Of a DNA stretch of 64,000 bases, positions 1-12,400 are shown one piece after another. Where the stretch lies: positions 500,431 to 564,430 of the forward strand of contig VWZP01007456.1 of NCBI GenBank assembly GCA_013396995.1, read 5' to 3'. The DNA is from Dicaeum eximium. Taxonomy: Eukaryota > Chordata > Aves > Passeriformes > Dicaeidae. The first letter of the stretch is position 1, and every line of letters starts with the position of its first letter. Position numbers and translations under genes: made by a program. A model generated the notes under the pieces. The model was given only the letters and a program-made list of their open reading frames with translations. It was not told where the DNA came from and did no database searches.

Positions 1-237
1 TTTCGCAGAGACCACCCGTAACATTCTTTTATTTTGAGACAATTCTGAAGTGGGAGCCATCAATGTACATCTCTAGCTTTAGTTCATCTTTCTTAGCTCT
101 CACGACTTGGCATAGTCAAAGAGTGTAAGAAGACTTCATTGTTAAATAATATATGCATGGGTTTTCATTTCAAATTCCTTTGCGTCCCTCTCTCTGTGTT
201 TTTGCATTCTATTTTTCTTTCCTTCCTTCTCCTTCAG
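1..237 (+). other. PIEZO2: PIEZO2 intron, 3' end only
   Basis: No coding signal. It ends in a strong pyrimidine tract (about 203-235, rich in TTTCTTTCC and CTTCTCC) and the acceptor CAG at 235-237. Confidence 0.8.
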
Positions 238-448
238 GCTGTAAGAGAAAAATTAGAGCCAGATGATGCTTTGATGTATGAAGAAGATCTGGATGATGAC
301 GACTGTGGAGAAGCAGAATTTGAGGAGACCATGAAATTAAAACTGCTGCGTAGAATTGCCTTCCTAGCATCCAAACTGAGGGAGTTTATTGGCAATATGA
401 TAATCACCACTGGAAAAGTTGTTGTTACAATTTTACTTGGTTCAGCAG
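238..448 (+). CDS. PIEZO2: PIEZO2 coding segment 1: acidic linker and start of a membrane repeat
   Basis: Reads from AVREKLEPDDALMY through an acidic run (EEDLDDDDCGEAEFEE), a basic amphipathic stretch (KLKLLRRIAFLASKL) and a hydrophobic end KVVVTILLGSA. It matches the PIEZO2 block just before the GMM(V/L)PSLTS membrane helix. The acceptor is TTCAG at 233-237. The donor is G|GTTGGT at 449, so the last base (448) is the first base of a Gly codon completed by GT at 3054. The first full codon is taken as GCT at 238; the true entry phase depends on the upstream exon, which is outside the window. An open frame continues 5' into the intron from 139, but that part is not coding. Confidence 0.93.
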
Positions 449-3400
449 GTTGGTGTATTTGAAAAATTTCCTAAGGAGCCCATTAGATTCTGTGTTTAAC
501 AAATGAGTTTTCAGCACTTTGGCACCTGCGGGAGTAACAATGGAAATTTTTAAGGGAAAAGAAATTGCTGCTGATTTTATTAAATTAAGTCTTTGGCAGG
601 TATTGGAATATGCTGAGTTGCTTAATTTTTTTGTACTGATACTGTGTGGCCCTGTCATTCTGTTTATGATTTTCACAGTTGCTCTTATAACCAAACGGTG
701 AATAGGGGCATATTATAAATTACTATATATATATATATTGTGTGTGTGTATATATATATGTATGTATTTATATTAAAATGAACTAATAGATTTTGTTTCA
801 TCACTTCTAAGTGTAAAAAGGAACTGTATTCACATAGCCTTTAAAAAAATGTTATTTGTTTGACCATGTAGTGTGTAAAAAGATTGATAAGCAGACTTCC
901 TGTTGTTTTTTTATTTAGTTGGTAAGAGTAGCTGTTTTGATGTTATATAGCCATTTTATACCTACCATTTAATAAGACATTTGATTTAATACCACATAAT
1001 CAGCTACAGCCAGAACAGAAGAGTACAAAATTACTATAGGTTGTAACTACTGAATTCAAAATTACATCATGGAGTTGTAGTTTAGCATTTATCTGCCAAC
1101 TCACATGTTTGAATGGAGTGATACATATAAACATTACAATTTAACACATAAGTTATCAGTATATGAAGTATAAAACAGCAACAGTACCAAAAAAGTTTGA
1201 TACTGAACGATGAGAATTGGAGGTGTGGCCGTTATAGTAAGGCACGTTCTTTCATCAGAGCAAGATTGCTAAAGAGCCTTACATGTAACCAAACGGAAAG
1301 TAATAAATCTAAAAAGAGAAAAATATGTGGGCCACCACAGGGCCTGACACCAGGGAAGAGAAATTTCATTAAAAAAAATTCAAATAAACAAAACCAAAAA
1401 GCCTGATGCAACTCTACATAGGTGGACATCATCTATGTTCAAGGGGGAGCAGAAGGATTGTGCAGAGGGCAGGGGGCAGTTTCTTCTGAATGGTGATGGG
1501 CATCTTGTCTGTGGAGCTCCAACACAAGCCAAGAAGTGGGAGGTGTTCAGAGTAGAGTTACAAAAAGTACTTGAGGTCTGAGAAGCCTGTACTCCAGAGA
1601 GACACCTTGAGCTTTATAATTAAATACTTCCTTACTTGCCATGCCAAAAGGATAAAGAGTGACTTGACTGCAGCCCGAAAGAACTGACAAAGTGCTTTCA
1701 TTTTTTAAGGTATCTCATCTGGAAGAATTGATAATAGGAGCCAACAGTTAAGTGATAAACCTAGGCAATTTCAGAACAGAAATAAATTTTGTATTTTTCG
1801 CAGCCAGAGCAACTGGCCATAATAACTAACTTATTTGAAGATATCATGGATTTTCATTCTCCAAAAGTGTTGGAAATAAAGACAAAGTGTCTCTTTGTAA
1901 GAAGAAAGGAAACAGTTACAGGCTTGAGGCAGAAATTGCTGAGTGAAGTTTTACAGCATGGGTGAAAGCTTAAAATGTGATGTGAAAGATGTGATGGTAA
2001 AGCTCAGGCAAATGACTGTGGATGTGAGTCCTTACAGTGCCTGGACTCAGCTCAGCTCAGGACCAGCCCTGGGAGCACTGTTCCCAAAAGACACATCAAA
2101 CCAGCGCCTGGTGAGGGGCAGGGCCAGCAGGCACACTGGAGCTATGGGCCACCAGGAGCCTGCAGGTCTATCCTGAGGAAGGTGGCTCCTAGACATGTAC
2201 TACTTAAAAAGCTTAAAAATAAATTTAGGCAGGGACCCCTGCTAGCTCCGACACTGTGGCTTCAGAAAATCCACTGGGCTGCTGTGCTAGCTGCAAGCTC
2301 CTATGTAATTTTCTCATAGTTGCCACTCTTAGACATGAATGTCTTTTCTGCTTCCTAATTTATTTCTGCAGCATTTTGCAGAGCATTGAGTCCTCTTCAC
2401 CAGTTGGACATTTTCTCGGTGGCATACTCAGCTACATGTGCAAAAGCAAAAACAATAGACATGTGTGTGACAGCAGAGTCTTTGTCATGTGTGAATTACA
2501 CATTTCTAGGAGTTAATAATTTTTTAAAAAATAAAACATTTACTGATTATTCTGTAGATTTTATGTAAATCTCTTCGTTTCAATATATGAATCAGGGTCT
2601 GTTTTGTTTAAATATGTCAAAGTATTTCAGTAGCTGTATGAGAAGGCTTTTCACTGTTCATCCATCATGCCACTTTAGTACCTTACACTCAGAAGTGCTA
2701 CACTGGTGGTCTCAGGCAGTATTAGCTGCCCTTGCAGCCACTTTCTGTTTTTCTCCATGCTTTATGAAACCTCTTTACATAGAGAAAAATTCCCTCTCAG
2801 AGGAAAGTCTGAAGAGTGATTGTGTTCAAAGTGCTGAGATATGGCATAAGGGAATTGAACAAATAAAAAAAAAAAAAAAGAAAAGATCCTTCTCTTCTAG
2901 TCTCAAAGTTAATAGCAGTCTTTAGAGCTAATTGTAATATTTAGCAGAAAACTTTTGGATCAAAATTTTAATACACATCTTGTCAAATTTAAGGTTTAAC
3001 AAATGCTGATATTTCCCATACTTCTCTAACACTCCATGTTTTTGTTTTTACAGGTATGATGGTGCCATCTTTGACCTCAGCTGTGTATTTCTTTGTGTTT
3101 TTGGGCCTGTGCACATGGTGGTCCTGTTGCCAAGCATTTGATCCGCTGATATTCAGCTGTCTGTGTGTATTAATGGCTATATTCAGTGCGGGACACTTGA
3201 TTGGACTTTACCTGTACCAGCTACAGTTCTTTCAGGAGGTTGTTCCACCAAAAGATTTCTATGCCAGGTGAGAGAAATTCCTTTCCTGTTTAATTGTGGG
3301 CATGTGATGCTATGCTCTGTTTTCACATGGTGATGCAAATGATCTTCCACATAATGCTTTAACAAGTTTTACACCTTCTTGTATGGAAGAGTCAAATCTG

Positions 3401-6400
3401 TTCAGATGGAATGGTTTTGAATGATAGAGTGGTGAAAGTCCAGACTGGGCAATTGCAGGGCAGAGAGCTGGAGCAGGTTAGGAGGGGAAGGTTATTTTGG
3501 TTTTTTTGATCAGTGTTCCTCAGATGTAAGTGTGAATGATTTGCCTAATGCAGGAAATAAAGGAAATAGATGGCAACATTGACACAAGGGCAAGTGTACA
3601 AATGCACATTGGGTTTTTTGTAGAAGAAAAGAAATTCTCTGGTGTCTAATGTCATAGTGTCTTAACTGGAACAAAATGCTTTTGTGGTGCCATTCTCGTG
3701 TGCAGAGGCTGAGGGTTGCTGGGGTCCTTCATGTACTGTGCATATTAGGCTGATGATATAACAATTCTCTCTCATACCAACAGCTACTTACCTTAAGTTA
3801 AAAAGCAGCATTTCTAGTTACTTCTGCAGTAAATATTGACTGGCTCTGATTTCACTGACCCTTTAATTTTCTACACACTGTAATCTAAAATACTCAAGAT
3901 TAAGTAATGGATTTATTTTGCTCATTACTATCTTTTTCTGCTGAATTATGATGGCAAATTGGTTTTTATGGTATTTTGAATGCTGTAGTAACCCTTGCAT
4001 TAAACTAAATGTGAACATTAACTTTATTCCTAGTAAACCTGTTGTTCCTTTTAACTATTATAAGTTGAAGGTGAAAGGAAATTAGAGGTACTGTGGAGAA
4101 TCAATTAATTATTTATCTCTCAATACACTATTAAAAGTAGTAAAATTGAGCTGTCTAGCTACAGTAGTTGCTACTTGAGTGCTTATTTTGAGTACTTATT
4201 TAATGCAGGTTAATAGATGTGTGTTTTTTGATGTTGTAATTGGTGACTTGTGGAGTCTGATTGGGAGGGCATAACATTACCTGAAAGATCAGAAAAACCT
4301 GCTTAGTTTAGGTTCTTTTGTGCCACCTAGAGGTTGAGGTAGGAGAATGGATGATTTCTAATGCCAAGAAGCTGAAATGCTCTCAACTTCCCTAAATCTT
4401 TTATATTGCTTCCTCCATATATTAAAAAAATAAAAAGAAAATGGCCTCAAAATTCTCATCATTTGGCTTTGAGGATATAAACTCACAGTTTTTAGCAACA
4501 GGCAGCAATAACATTTTCTCAAGGAGAAGAAATATGTGCTTAATACAATTTAGCTACAATATGTGAAACTTTCTTCATATGCATAATTTGTGAAGTGCCT
4601 TTTTTCTTTTTAGTATTTTTTCTATTATTTTTAATTAATTTTTTTATTTGTTTCAATTAATTTAGTCTCAAGATAATTGTCTGCATTTAGTAATTTATTG
4701 TAAATAGTGTGATTCTTTGTTTTATGACAAAATTTTGTTTAGTACGAGTATGGCACTTTAACTTAGTCATTAATTTTTGAAATGAAAAAAATCAAGCTAC
4801 AAAAAAGTTGCCTCTGCCTTGGTGTAGAAAAGAAAAGCACCTTCAGAGTTTGGGTTTAAAAAAGTCCCAGCATTGGACTTCAGAGTATGTACTGACATAC
4901 TTTTGTAAACAAAAAAAAAGATGTTACCTTCCTGCAGACTTTCTATTGAACTGGTACTGCTGAGTACTCTACCTTTTACACGTGAAATCATGTGAGGGAC
5001 TGATGTTCCAAATTATGTGGGAAATTATGTTTGAATATAACAACATCCTATACACAATGTACACACAATGGCAGCAGAAGGAGCAGTGTTCCTTGTTTCT
5101 TTATTTGCAGCTCTTTCTATTTTGATCTGCTTTTGGGGAGGTGTCTTTGAAGAGCATCAAGACAGGGGTTATCAGAGCTTGGAAGTGAAAATCTTAGTGT
5201 GAGAAAAGGCCACTCATGATTTTTAATGATTGAGTCAGGCTGATATATAAGCAGTGGCTAGAGAAGGAAAAATGAGGGATGTATTGGAATGCTGCAGAAA
5301 AAATATTTTAGCATTTTGCATCCTAGAAGAAAATCAATACCTTGCTATTTTCTGTACAGTCTTGGTTTGAAGATGTGCTAAATATGCACAGTTCCCAATA
5401 ATACTAGTACATGGCTTTCATAGTCAAAATGAATGCCAAGAAAAGAATTTGATTCCCTAAATTCTTGCTACAAGAAGGACATTGAGGTGCTGGAGCATGC
5501 CCAGAGAAGGGCAACAAAGCTGGTGAAAGGTCTGGAGCTGAAGTCTTATGAGGAATATCTGAAGGAACTAGAATTGTTCTGGAGAAGACACAGGGAGAAG
5601 CCTGGAGAAGAGAAGGCTCAGAGGTGACCTTATCGCTCTCTAAAAGCAGGCTCTAGTGAGGTGGGCATTGGTCTCTCCTCCTGAGTAAAAAGCATCAGGA
5701 CAAGAGGAAATGGCCTCAAGTGGCACCAGGGGAGGTTTGGATTGGATATCAGGAAAACTTTCTGCACCAGAAGAATTTGTCTGCCATTGAAAGGGTCTGC
5801 TCAGGAAAGGGGTTGAGTCGCCGTCCCTGGAGGTACTTAGAAGATCTGTGAACATGGCACTTAGGGACATTGTTTAGTCATGGATTTGCCAGTGTTTGTT
5901 TAATGGTTGGACTCCATGATCTTAGAGGTCCTTTCCAACCTACATTTCTGTTATTCCATATGAAAGAAGGACTTTTATTTCTCTGTAAAGTTTTGAGGGC
6001 CCAATCTCCAGAATAAGCTCTCCTGAATTTCAAGGGCAGATGTAAAAACTGCTCCTGTTAGGCTGCTGGTGGACATTTTTTTTCTCAGCAGAATGTAAGT
6101 CTGGTGTTTTAAAAAGCTCCTTTCTGGGTTTGAGTTCTCAAGTTTACAAGAAATGTACAAGTGGTTTCTCTGATCAATAAAAAATGTGTTTTTTTCTGAG
6201 TAGTAATGCATTCAGCTTGTCAGAGTATCGATTGATTTCAGACTAAATAAAGTTAACCTACACCCAAACAAACCAGAAAATTCTTGAGTTAACAGTATTA
6301 TTCAGGTAAGATATGCATCATTCTTGAGCTGTTCCTTCCTTTCAAGAACTCTTCAACTCAAAATTCACCATTTGTGATTGTAAGAAGTGACTGGATAATG

Positions 6401-9400
6401 CCACCAGAGGAAAGCAGTTTTCTTGGGAGAAATTCTGACATCTGGTGAATTTACATGTTTTGCCCTGAAACCCTATGGGATTGTGCAAAGTACTTCCCCC
6501 CACCCCAAAATAGGATATTGTGATAACATAGCCCTAAGTACTTGCCATAGTGATATTACTGAACATGGAGGTTTTGATGTCCTAGAAGTTTCACATCTGC
6601 TGCTGTGGCTGTCTGGATCTGGATCTGTGATGTGCAGGTAGAAGTGGCATAAACACAAACATGCTGAAATGCCATGAAGTGAGCAGATTCTGCGTAAGAT
6701 CTGCAGATTGAAAAATGTACAGTGGACTGAAAAGGCTGAATATAGCTGGTATGCCAGGGGTAGGCACACTGCCAGCAAACCAATATTGCAAATTGATGCA
6801 ATATCCAAATATTGCAATATGCAAATATTGCAAAGATGGAAAAAAATAAGTATCCATTTAAAGCAAAATTCAGAAAGTATCAAGTTTCTACCATAAAATT
6901 CTTTTCACCCAAGTTAGTAAAAACAAGTCAATGAGCTAAAATGACTTTAGAAATTAGGTACACAGTGTCACAGCCTGAAAAAATACACAGTAATATGTTC
7001 ACCATTTTTCAGCTTGCTGCCTCCTTTCTTCCTGATATTGTTTATTTTGGCAAAATAATGTAATTGGGGAAATGATAGGGCCTTGCCAACATGAAGAAAT
7101 AGGATCAGTCCAGTGGTATGAGGTTTGTCCTGAGTCAGTAGAGCTATTCCTGTCCAAAACTGTGCTTATAAGTATATTAATTTAAAGATCCTGCAATCCA
7201 ATGTAAATTGAAAGCTATGTGCTTTCCTAGAGTTTAGGTCTGTCCTGCTTGTAGTTTTCAGGCAGTAATGTTCCAAATAATTTAAATACAACTGGTTTTA
7301 TCTATAGAAGGCATCTCCTTTACAAAATGAAGCAAACCTAGGAGTCCAGGTAGTTTCATCCACTTCACAGTGGTGCTTTATTTCACACCTTCTTAAATGA
7401 AAGGGAATTTGGAATTACACAACTGATTGCTTTGCTGCAGTATGAGTTGGGAAGTCTAGTCTGAGGAGTTTTGCTCAAGACGAAATTCTCATCTGAAAGA
7501 TGTCTATAAATCTATTTAAGCAGGACTTTTTAAATAGGTTTTACAGTGACTACGAATAAGCCTACTTAAATTACTCTTTTACTTTTGGAGAAAAGATATC
7601 TTCTATAGATGGTAGATTCAGGATATTCAATTTTTCAGATTAATCTGAGAAGGGTCCAGTCCAAAATCCTTCATTTGGACTTCCCTGGAAGCTTTGATAC
7701 AGATTCAGTTTTTGTAATCCAAATACTCTGTTCAACCAGGGTTATAAATGCTTAAACACTATCTCAAAAATGTTCCTGGAATTGTCAGATCAGGGTTGGA
7801 CATCCAGCTGTTATATTTTTTTCTAAGTTAGATGCTACACTTGCGAATAAAATCCCATTAAGAGAGCAGATATTGCCAAAATAGTGAGATATAACTGATT
7901 GATTATCTCTGTGGGGCAAGGCAGTGAACTCCTGCTCTGCTCCTGCTTTTGTAGCTCCACTGGAGCCAAGAGCTGGGCAACAGCTGCTTCACCTGAGCTG
8001 CAGCCACTGCTAATCCTTGCTGCAGACCATCTTTGGCACCTGTCTCAAAGATGACTCACCCCTGGGAGGCAGAATTTTCTTAACCTTGTGGGGAACTCTG
8101 AGGGTTTTGGGGTTGCCTTTTGATTTGGTCACAAGCCAGTGTTTGAAAGGATGGAGTATTTAAAGCTCATTTGTGTATCCTATATGAGCTGCCCTTTGGC
8201 TGCAGTAGCTTTCATGCCTTCTGCCTGGTATTTTTAGGCTCTTCTCACCATGGTACTGCAGCACCACTGCCAGGGCAGAGGCCAGACCCTTGGATACTTG
8301 CCCTGTAAAGCCGCTGCACTGCACTTGTCTGTTTCCATCATCCTCTATCAGCAAAAGCACACTTTGCAGTTGCAGGGCATGCTCCAAAACATACCAGGCC
8401 AGCCACCATGCTGGTTACGATGACCAGATTTTATTAGAGAGCAGCAATTTCTCTCAGAGGAAGAGATGTTAGGTATTTGACCATATTCTTACAGAAATTT
8501 GCAGCTGAGTTTCATACTATCATGTACCACATTTTAGGATGTTTAATTCTACTTAGAATGTTTTAGCCTATAGACTTTCTCAGAACTTCAGCTTCTTTAT
8601 ATTTGTTTAAAAAATCTTTTGGAAAGAAAGTGAATGATTCTGTTAACAGCTTAGAAATGCAAGTTCACGCTCTTGTTGACAATAATCATCCTTGCTATTA
8701 CAATCTCTTTCTAAACTGTGAGGTGGCCTTATTTGGGCTCCCTCTATCATGAAAGGTTGGACAAGGAAAAAGCAGGAGAGGAAATAGTAAGTAGCAATTT
8801 GCCTGGAGAGCAGTCCTTCCCATCCCCATGGCATAGCTGTTGTAACTCACCATGACCACCCTCCTCATCAAGTGCCAAATCTAGCCTTGGAATAAGCAGG
8901 CACAACTTAATCCATGTTACCAAAATTGCACCCCAGGTGATTTACACCCTCTGTCTTCCACTGGACTTGGAAGGAGTGTGAACTGAGACATGTGCTAAGA
9001 CCTTTTAAAAACAATGGTTTTCTGCCTGTGGGACAGACTGGTTTCCCAGTTGTGTTCTGCTACAATGATGAGCCTGCCACTGGTGAGACCCCTGTCAGCC
9101 TGGTGGGGCTGGCCCTGGTCACAGCAGGTTCCCATTAGTGGGAAGAGGGGGACTTTAGCACTCTCAACAACGATCACACTACATCTGAAAATTGAGCTGC
9201 AAACATAAAAATCAGCCATTGCTGTGTGACATAATTGGTGAACTGCCTCTTCCTTAATGTGTCCTGCATCCAGATAGCTGTGTTGCACGGAGGCTCCTCT
9301 TCCCTGGATGCATTAAACTAGTGAGGTGAGAGGGACTGAGGGAAGTGACAATGATTTTAAAGCTGCTGATACACTGTGATAAACTTGCCTGCTGATTCTG

Positions 9401-12400
9401 ATTCAACTGAATTGGGCATGCAGTTTTTCTGATGATGTAGCCATCCCACTTTTGCACACTCTCAGGTAGCTGACTCTTCTGTGATCAGCACACCTCCCTG
9501 CTAGCAGAAGCTCTGCTCATGGGTAGGGCGAGACAGATCACTCCCCCATACACACCATGGGCTTGCAAGAGTCTGATCCCAGCAGTGACACTTGAATAGA
9601 CTCCCTGCCCATCACAGCCTGTCCTTTGCTTCTGACTGCAAAGAAGTGATCCCTTAATTTTCTCTTCTTATTTTCTGGAAAACGCGGATCTGCATTCTCT
9701 GATCATTGATCAAGTGCCTGAAAACAAGGACAGAAAAGAGACAAAAACCCTCTCCTCCTGCCAGATTTGTATTCCTATTATTCTGTGGATGGAGATGCGG
9801 ATTGTAATTAGCAAATTTCTCTTGGATTTAGAAACTTGTTTTCTTGAGGTCTGCTCAGGAGCAATTATCTTTACACTCTGGCATCACCAGAAATTGTGAT
9901 GAAGAATATTTAACACTTCATCTTTTCAGCTCAATGTATCAACATCAACAAATGAATCGTCCCACATTCCTTGGAGGTAAAAAAGGCAGTCCTGAGTAAC
10001 CTCGATCAAGCACACACTGGGGAGTTCGTCCTTTTCCATGCAGGGGCAGTCTACACCAGTTTCTCTAAACACTCACAGAGTGGAAGTGCTTAATCTCTTG
10101 TTTATGTTCATTTAGCTGAAGTTTGGGACTTGCTGATAAAAGCTGAGCCAATCATGTTCAATTTATAACCAATTTAAAAGCAGCTGTTATACTACTTTCA
10201 TTTTGAAACTGGGCAATTTCCAAATATTTCCCAGGCATTATTGTTCATTATCCCATTATCTTCTTTCCCATATCCTGCTATTTTACTTTTGTTTTATGTT
10301 TAAAGCCAAATGGGAATCATAGCTTTTATTTCTGCCTTGGTGCGCTCACTGCTAAAAGGGAATATTTTCTTTGCTCATACTTTCTACTGCAGAATCTCTT
10401 GATGAAGGTATCCATCACTCTTGTGGTTTTTTTCAACCTGTTTCACTGCCAGCTGAGTAAGTGGAAAATCTCTTTATCCTCTGCATGCATCACTGAACCT
10501 AGTAGACTGTCCCAATGTGACTGAAAAGTATCATCACTCCTTTTTCAGAGGTGGAAAAATTCCCTAACAGAGAAGTTAGATGAATCACATAACCCTCCCA
10601 AGATAGCCAGAACTTGGAATAAAGCACAAAGCTTTTGGCTGCAGTCTGAATCCTAGATCACAGACCAAGTTACCTCAAAGTTAAAACTGTATGAAGCTAC
10701 ACTTTAAAACTATTTCTGCCCTTCTGCACATGTTACTCTAAGAGGCAGCAGTAAATCTCTTAGCAATTGCATGGTTAGTTGTTGTACCAGGTCACTTGCA
10801 TGTTCTGGTCAGCACCACCCCACTGAATGCTAATGCTCACTGGGGTTATCTGAGCACTGTCTCCTCCTCCCAAACGACTTCTGTTAAAGTTTTACCTGAG
10901 TTCTGTCGTTCTCCCAGCACCTGAGCTTAGGACAAAAAGGCTGTCTGTGGTCTGCACTACTGGTTGAGTTTTGGGAGCAGACTGTTCCCCCTCTGACTGT
11001 GAGAGACATTCTGAGGTGGGGTTGTTGACTCCTTTCCTTTCAGCAGCTCAGCTAACTCACTTTGAAAAACCAATAGCCTCGTTACTAATTTGCACAGAAA
11101 GCCTTTGTTAACCATGTTGTTGTTAAGCTATGCCCTTTTTGAGCTGTGCTTTCTCTTCTGTGCTCGAGTGTCCAAGTTCACCCTCTCACAGGGGAAGCCT
11201 TTGTGTCCATGGATGTTTCTGAACATGTCTTTGGCTTTCCTGTGCTTTCCACATGACTCCTTAAAAGCCTGGACCTGTTTTCTCATTACTTTCATCTCTG
11301 AGTAAAAAGTCCAACTGAACATTTAATATTGTTAATTTTTTCCATGCAGCTTGGGTGTTGTCCATACTCATGTGGTGCTGTTCAGTATTAGTTGCTTTTC
11401 ATGCCCCTTTATGGTCACAGGGAATGTGTGTGTACATGAGGAAGATGAGCAACTGGCAAATCACTGGTGCCAACCAGCCTTCTCTGTTGGGGTGACTGTT
11501 CTCTCTCCATCCTCTCATCCCAGCCAGGCTGCCTCACTCCTGCAGCCTCCATCCTTCAGCTACAAACCCTGATTTGCCTTTGGTTTGTAGCTGAAACTAT
11601 TTGGAAAAAAAACCCCCAAACCAAAACTCTGGTGCATTTAAAAAAGTTTTCTTTTAGTGACAGAAAAAACCAACTATTTGCCTAATTTTATTTGAAAGCA
11701 AATTCTATATGCCTAGCCCAAACATGGGCATGGCTGCTGCTGTCAAAGCAGTGACATTGCTGACCCTAGTGAGGAATAATCATGTTGATGGAGACAATCT
11801 AGCTAAGTCATCAGTCAGGAGTCCTAAAGCAACTTCTTCTGGACCTTTATCCCCATTTCACACCTTCTTGATACCCTATCTGACAGTCCTCCCTGTGCCA
11901 GATACTCAGATGTCTGATTGGAATTAAAAGATCCTGGAATGACTGCTTCTGTACATTTCTTCATCAGATGACAGCCTCTGCAAGCCCCAGCAGAGGCCCC
12001 CAAAGGCTACAGCAACGTGCTGCTTTTCTTGCTCGCTGATGTGCTGAAAGGAGCAACATCAATATTGATGCTCACTAGAAACTCAGAGCAAAGTTGAGCT
12101 GTCATGGGCAATGAAAAGATTTGGGGACCCTGAGGAGAAATCTTCATTTAAGGCTTTTGAAGAAGGGTTTTGTCTAAGTAAAAAAAAGGGATTAATAGAC
12201 CCACACCTGTTTTTAGTGGTAACAGTGGGGAATTATTGCTTCTAAAGCAGTGAAAGCTTTTGTAATAGGAAGTCAGTACAAGGCTAAATTATTGGAGGAA
12301 ATATGATATAGAACTCACAAGTCTTTAGACTTAGTTCAGACTTAAATTCCCCTCAGTGAAGCTGTTTTATTTCAGATATGTGAAGTATTTTAATGTCTGA

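Larger units (their letters stand above)
449..3053 (+). other. PIEZO2: PIEZO2 intron (2.6 kb)
   Basis: Holds a TA/TG simple repeat at 724-768 and an A-tract at 2865-2879. The somewhat GC-richer stretch 2030-2180 fits no repeat family I know. No exon or RNA gene seen. Confidence 0.75.

Noticed and set aside
139..237. Upstream extension of the first exon's frame starting with MLNNICMGFHF
   Set aside because: It is intron sequence ending in a pyrimidine tract and CAG acceptor. Only the part from 238 matches PIEZO2.
5433..5627. 64-codon frame with MPRKEFDSLNSCYKKDIEV
   Set aside because: Lies inside a CR1 3' region and is a decayed transposon frame, not a host gene.
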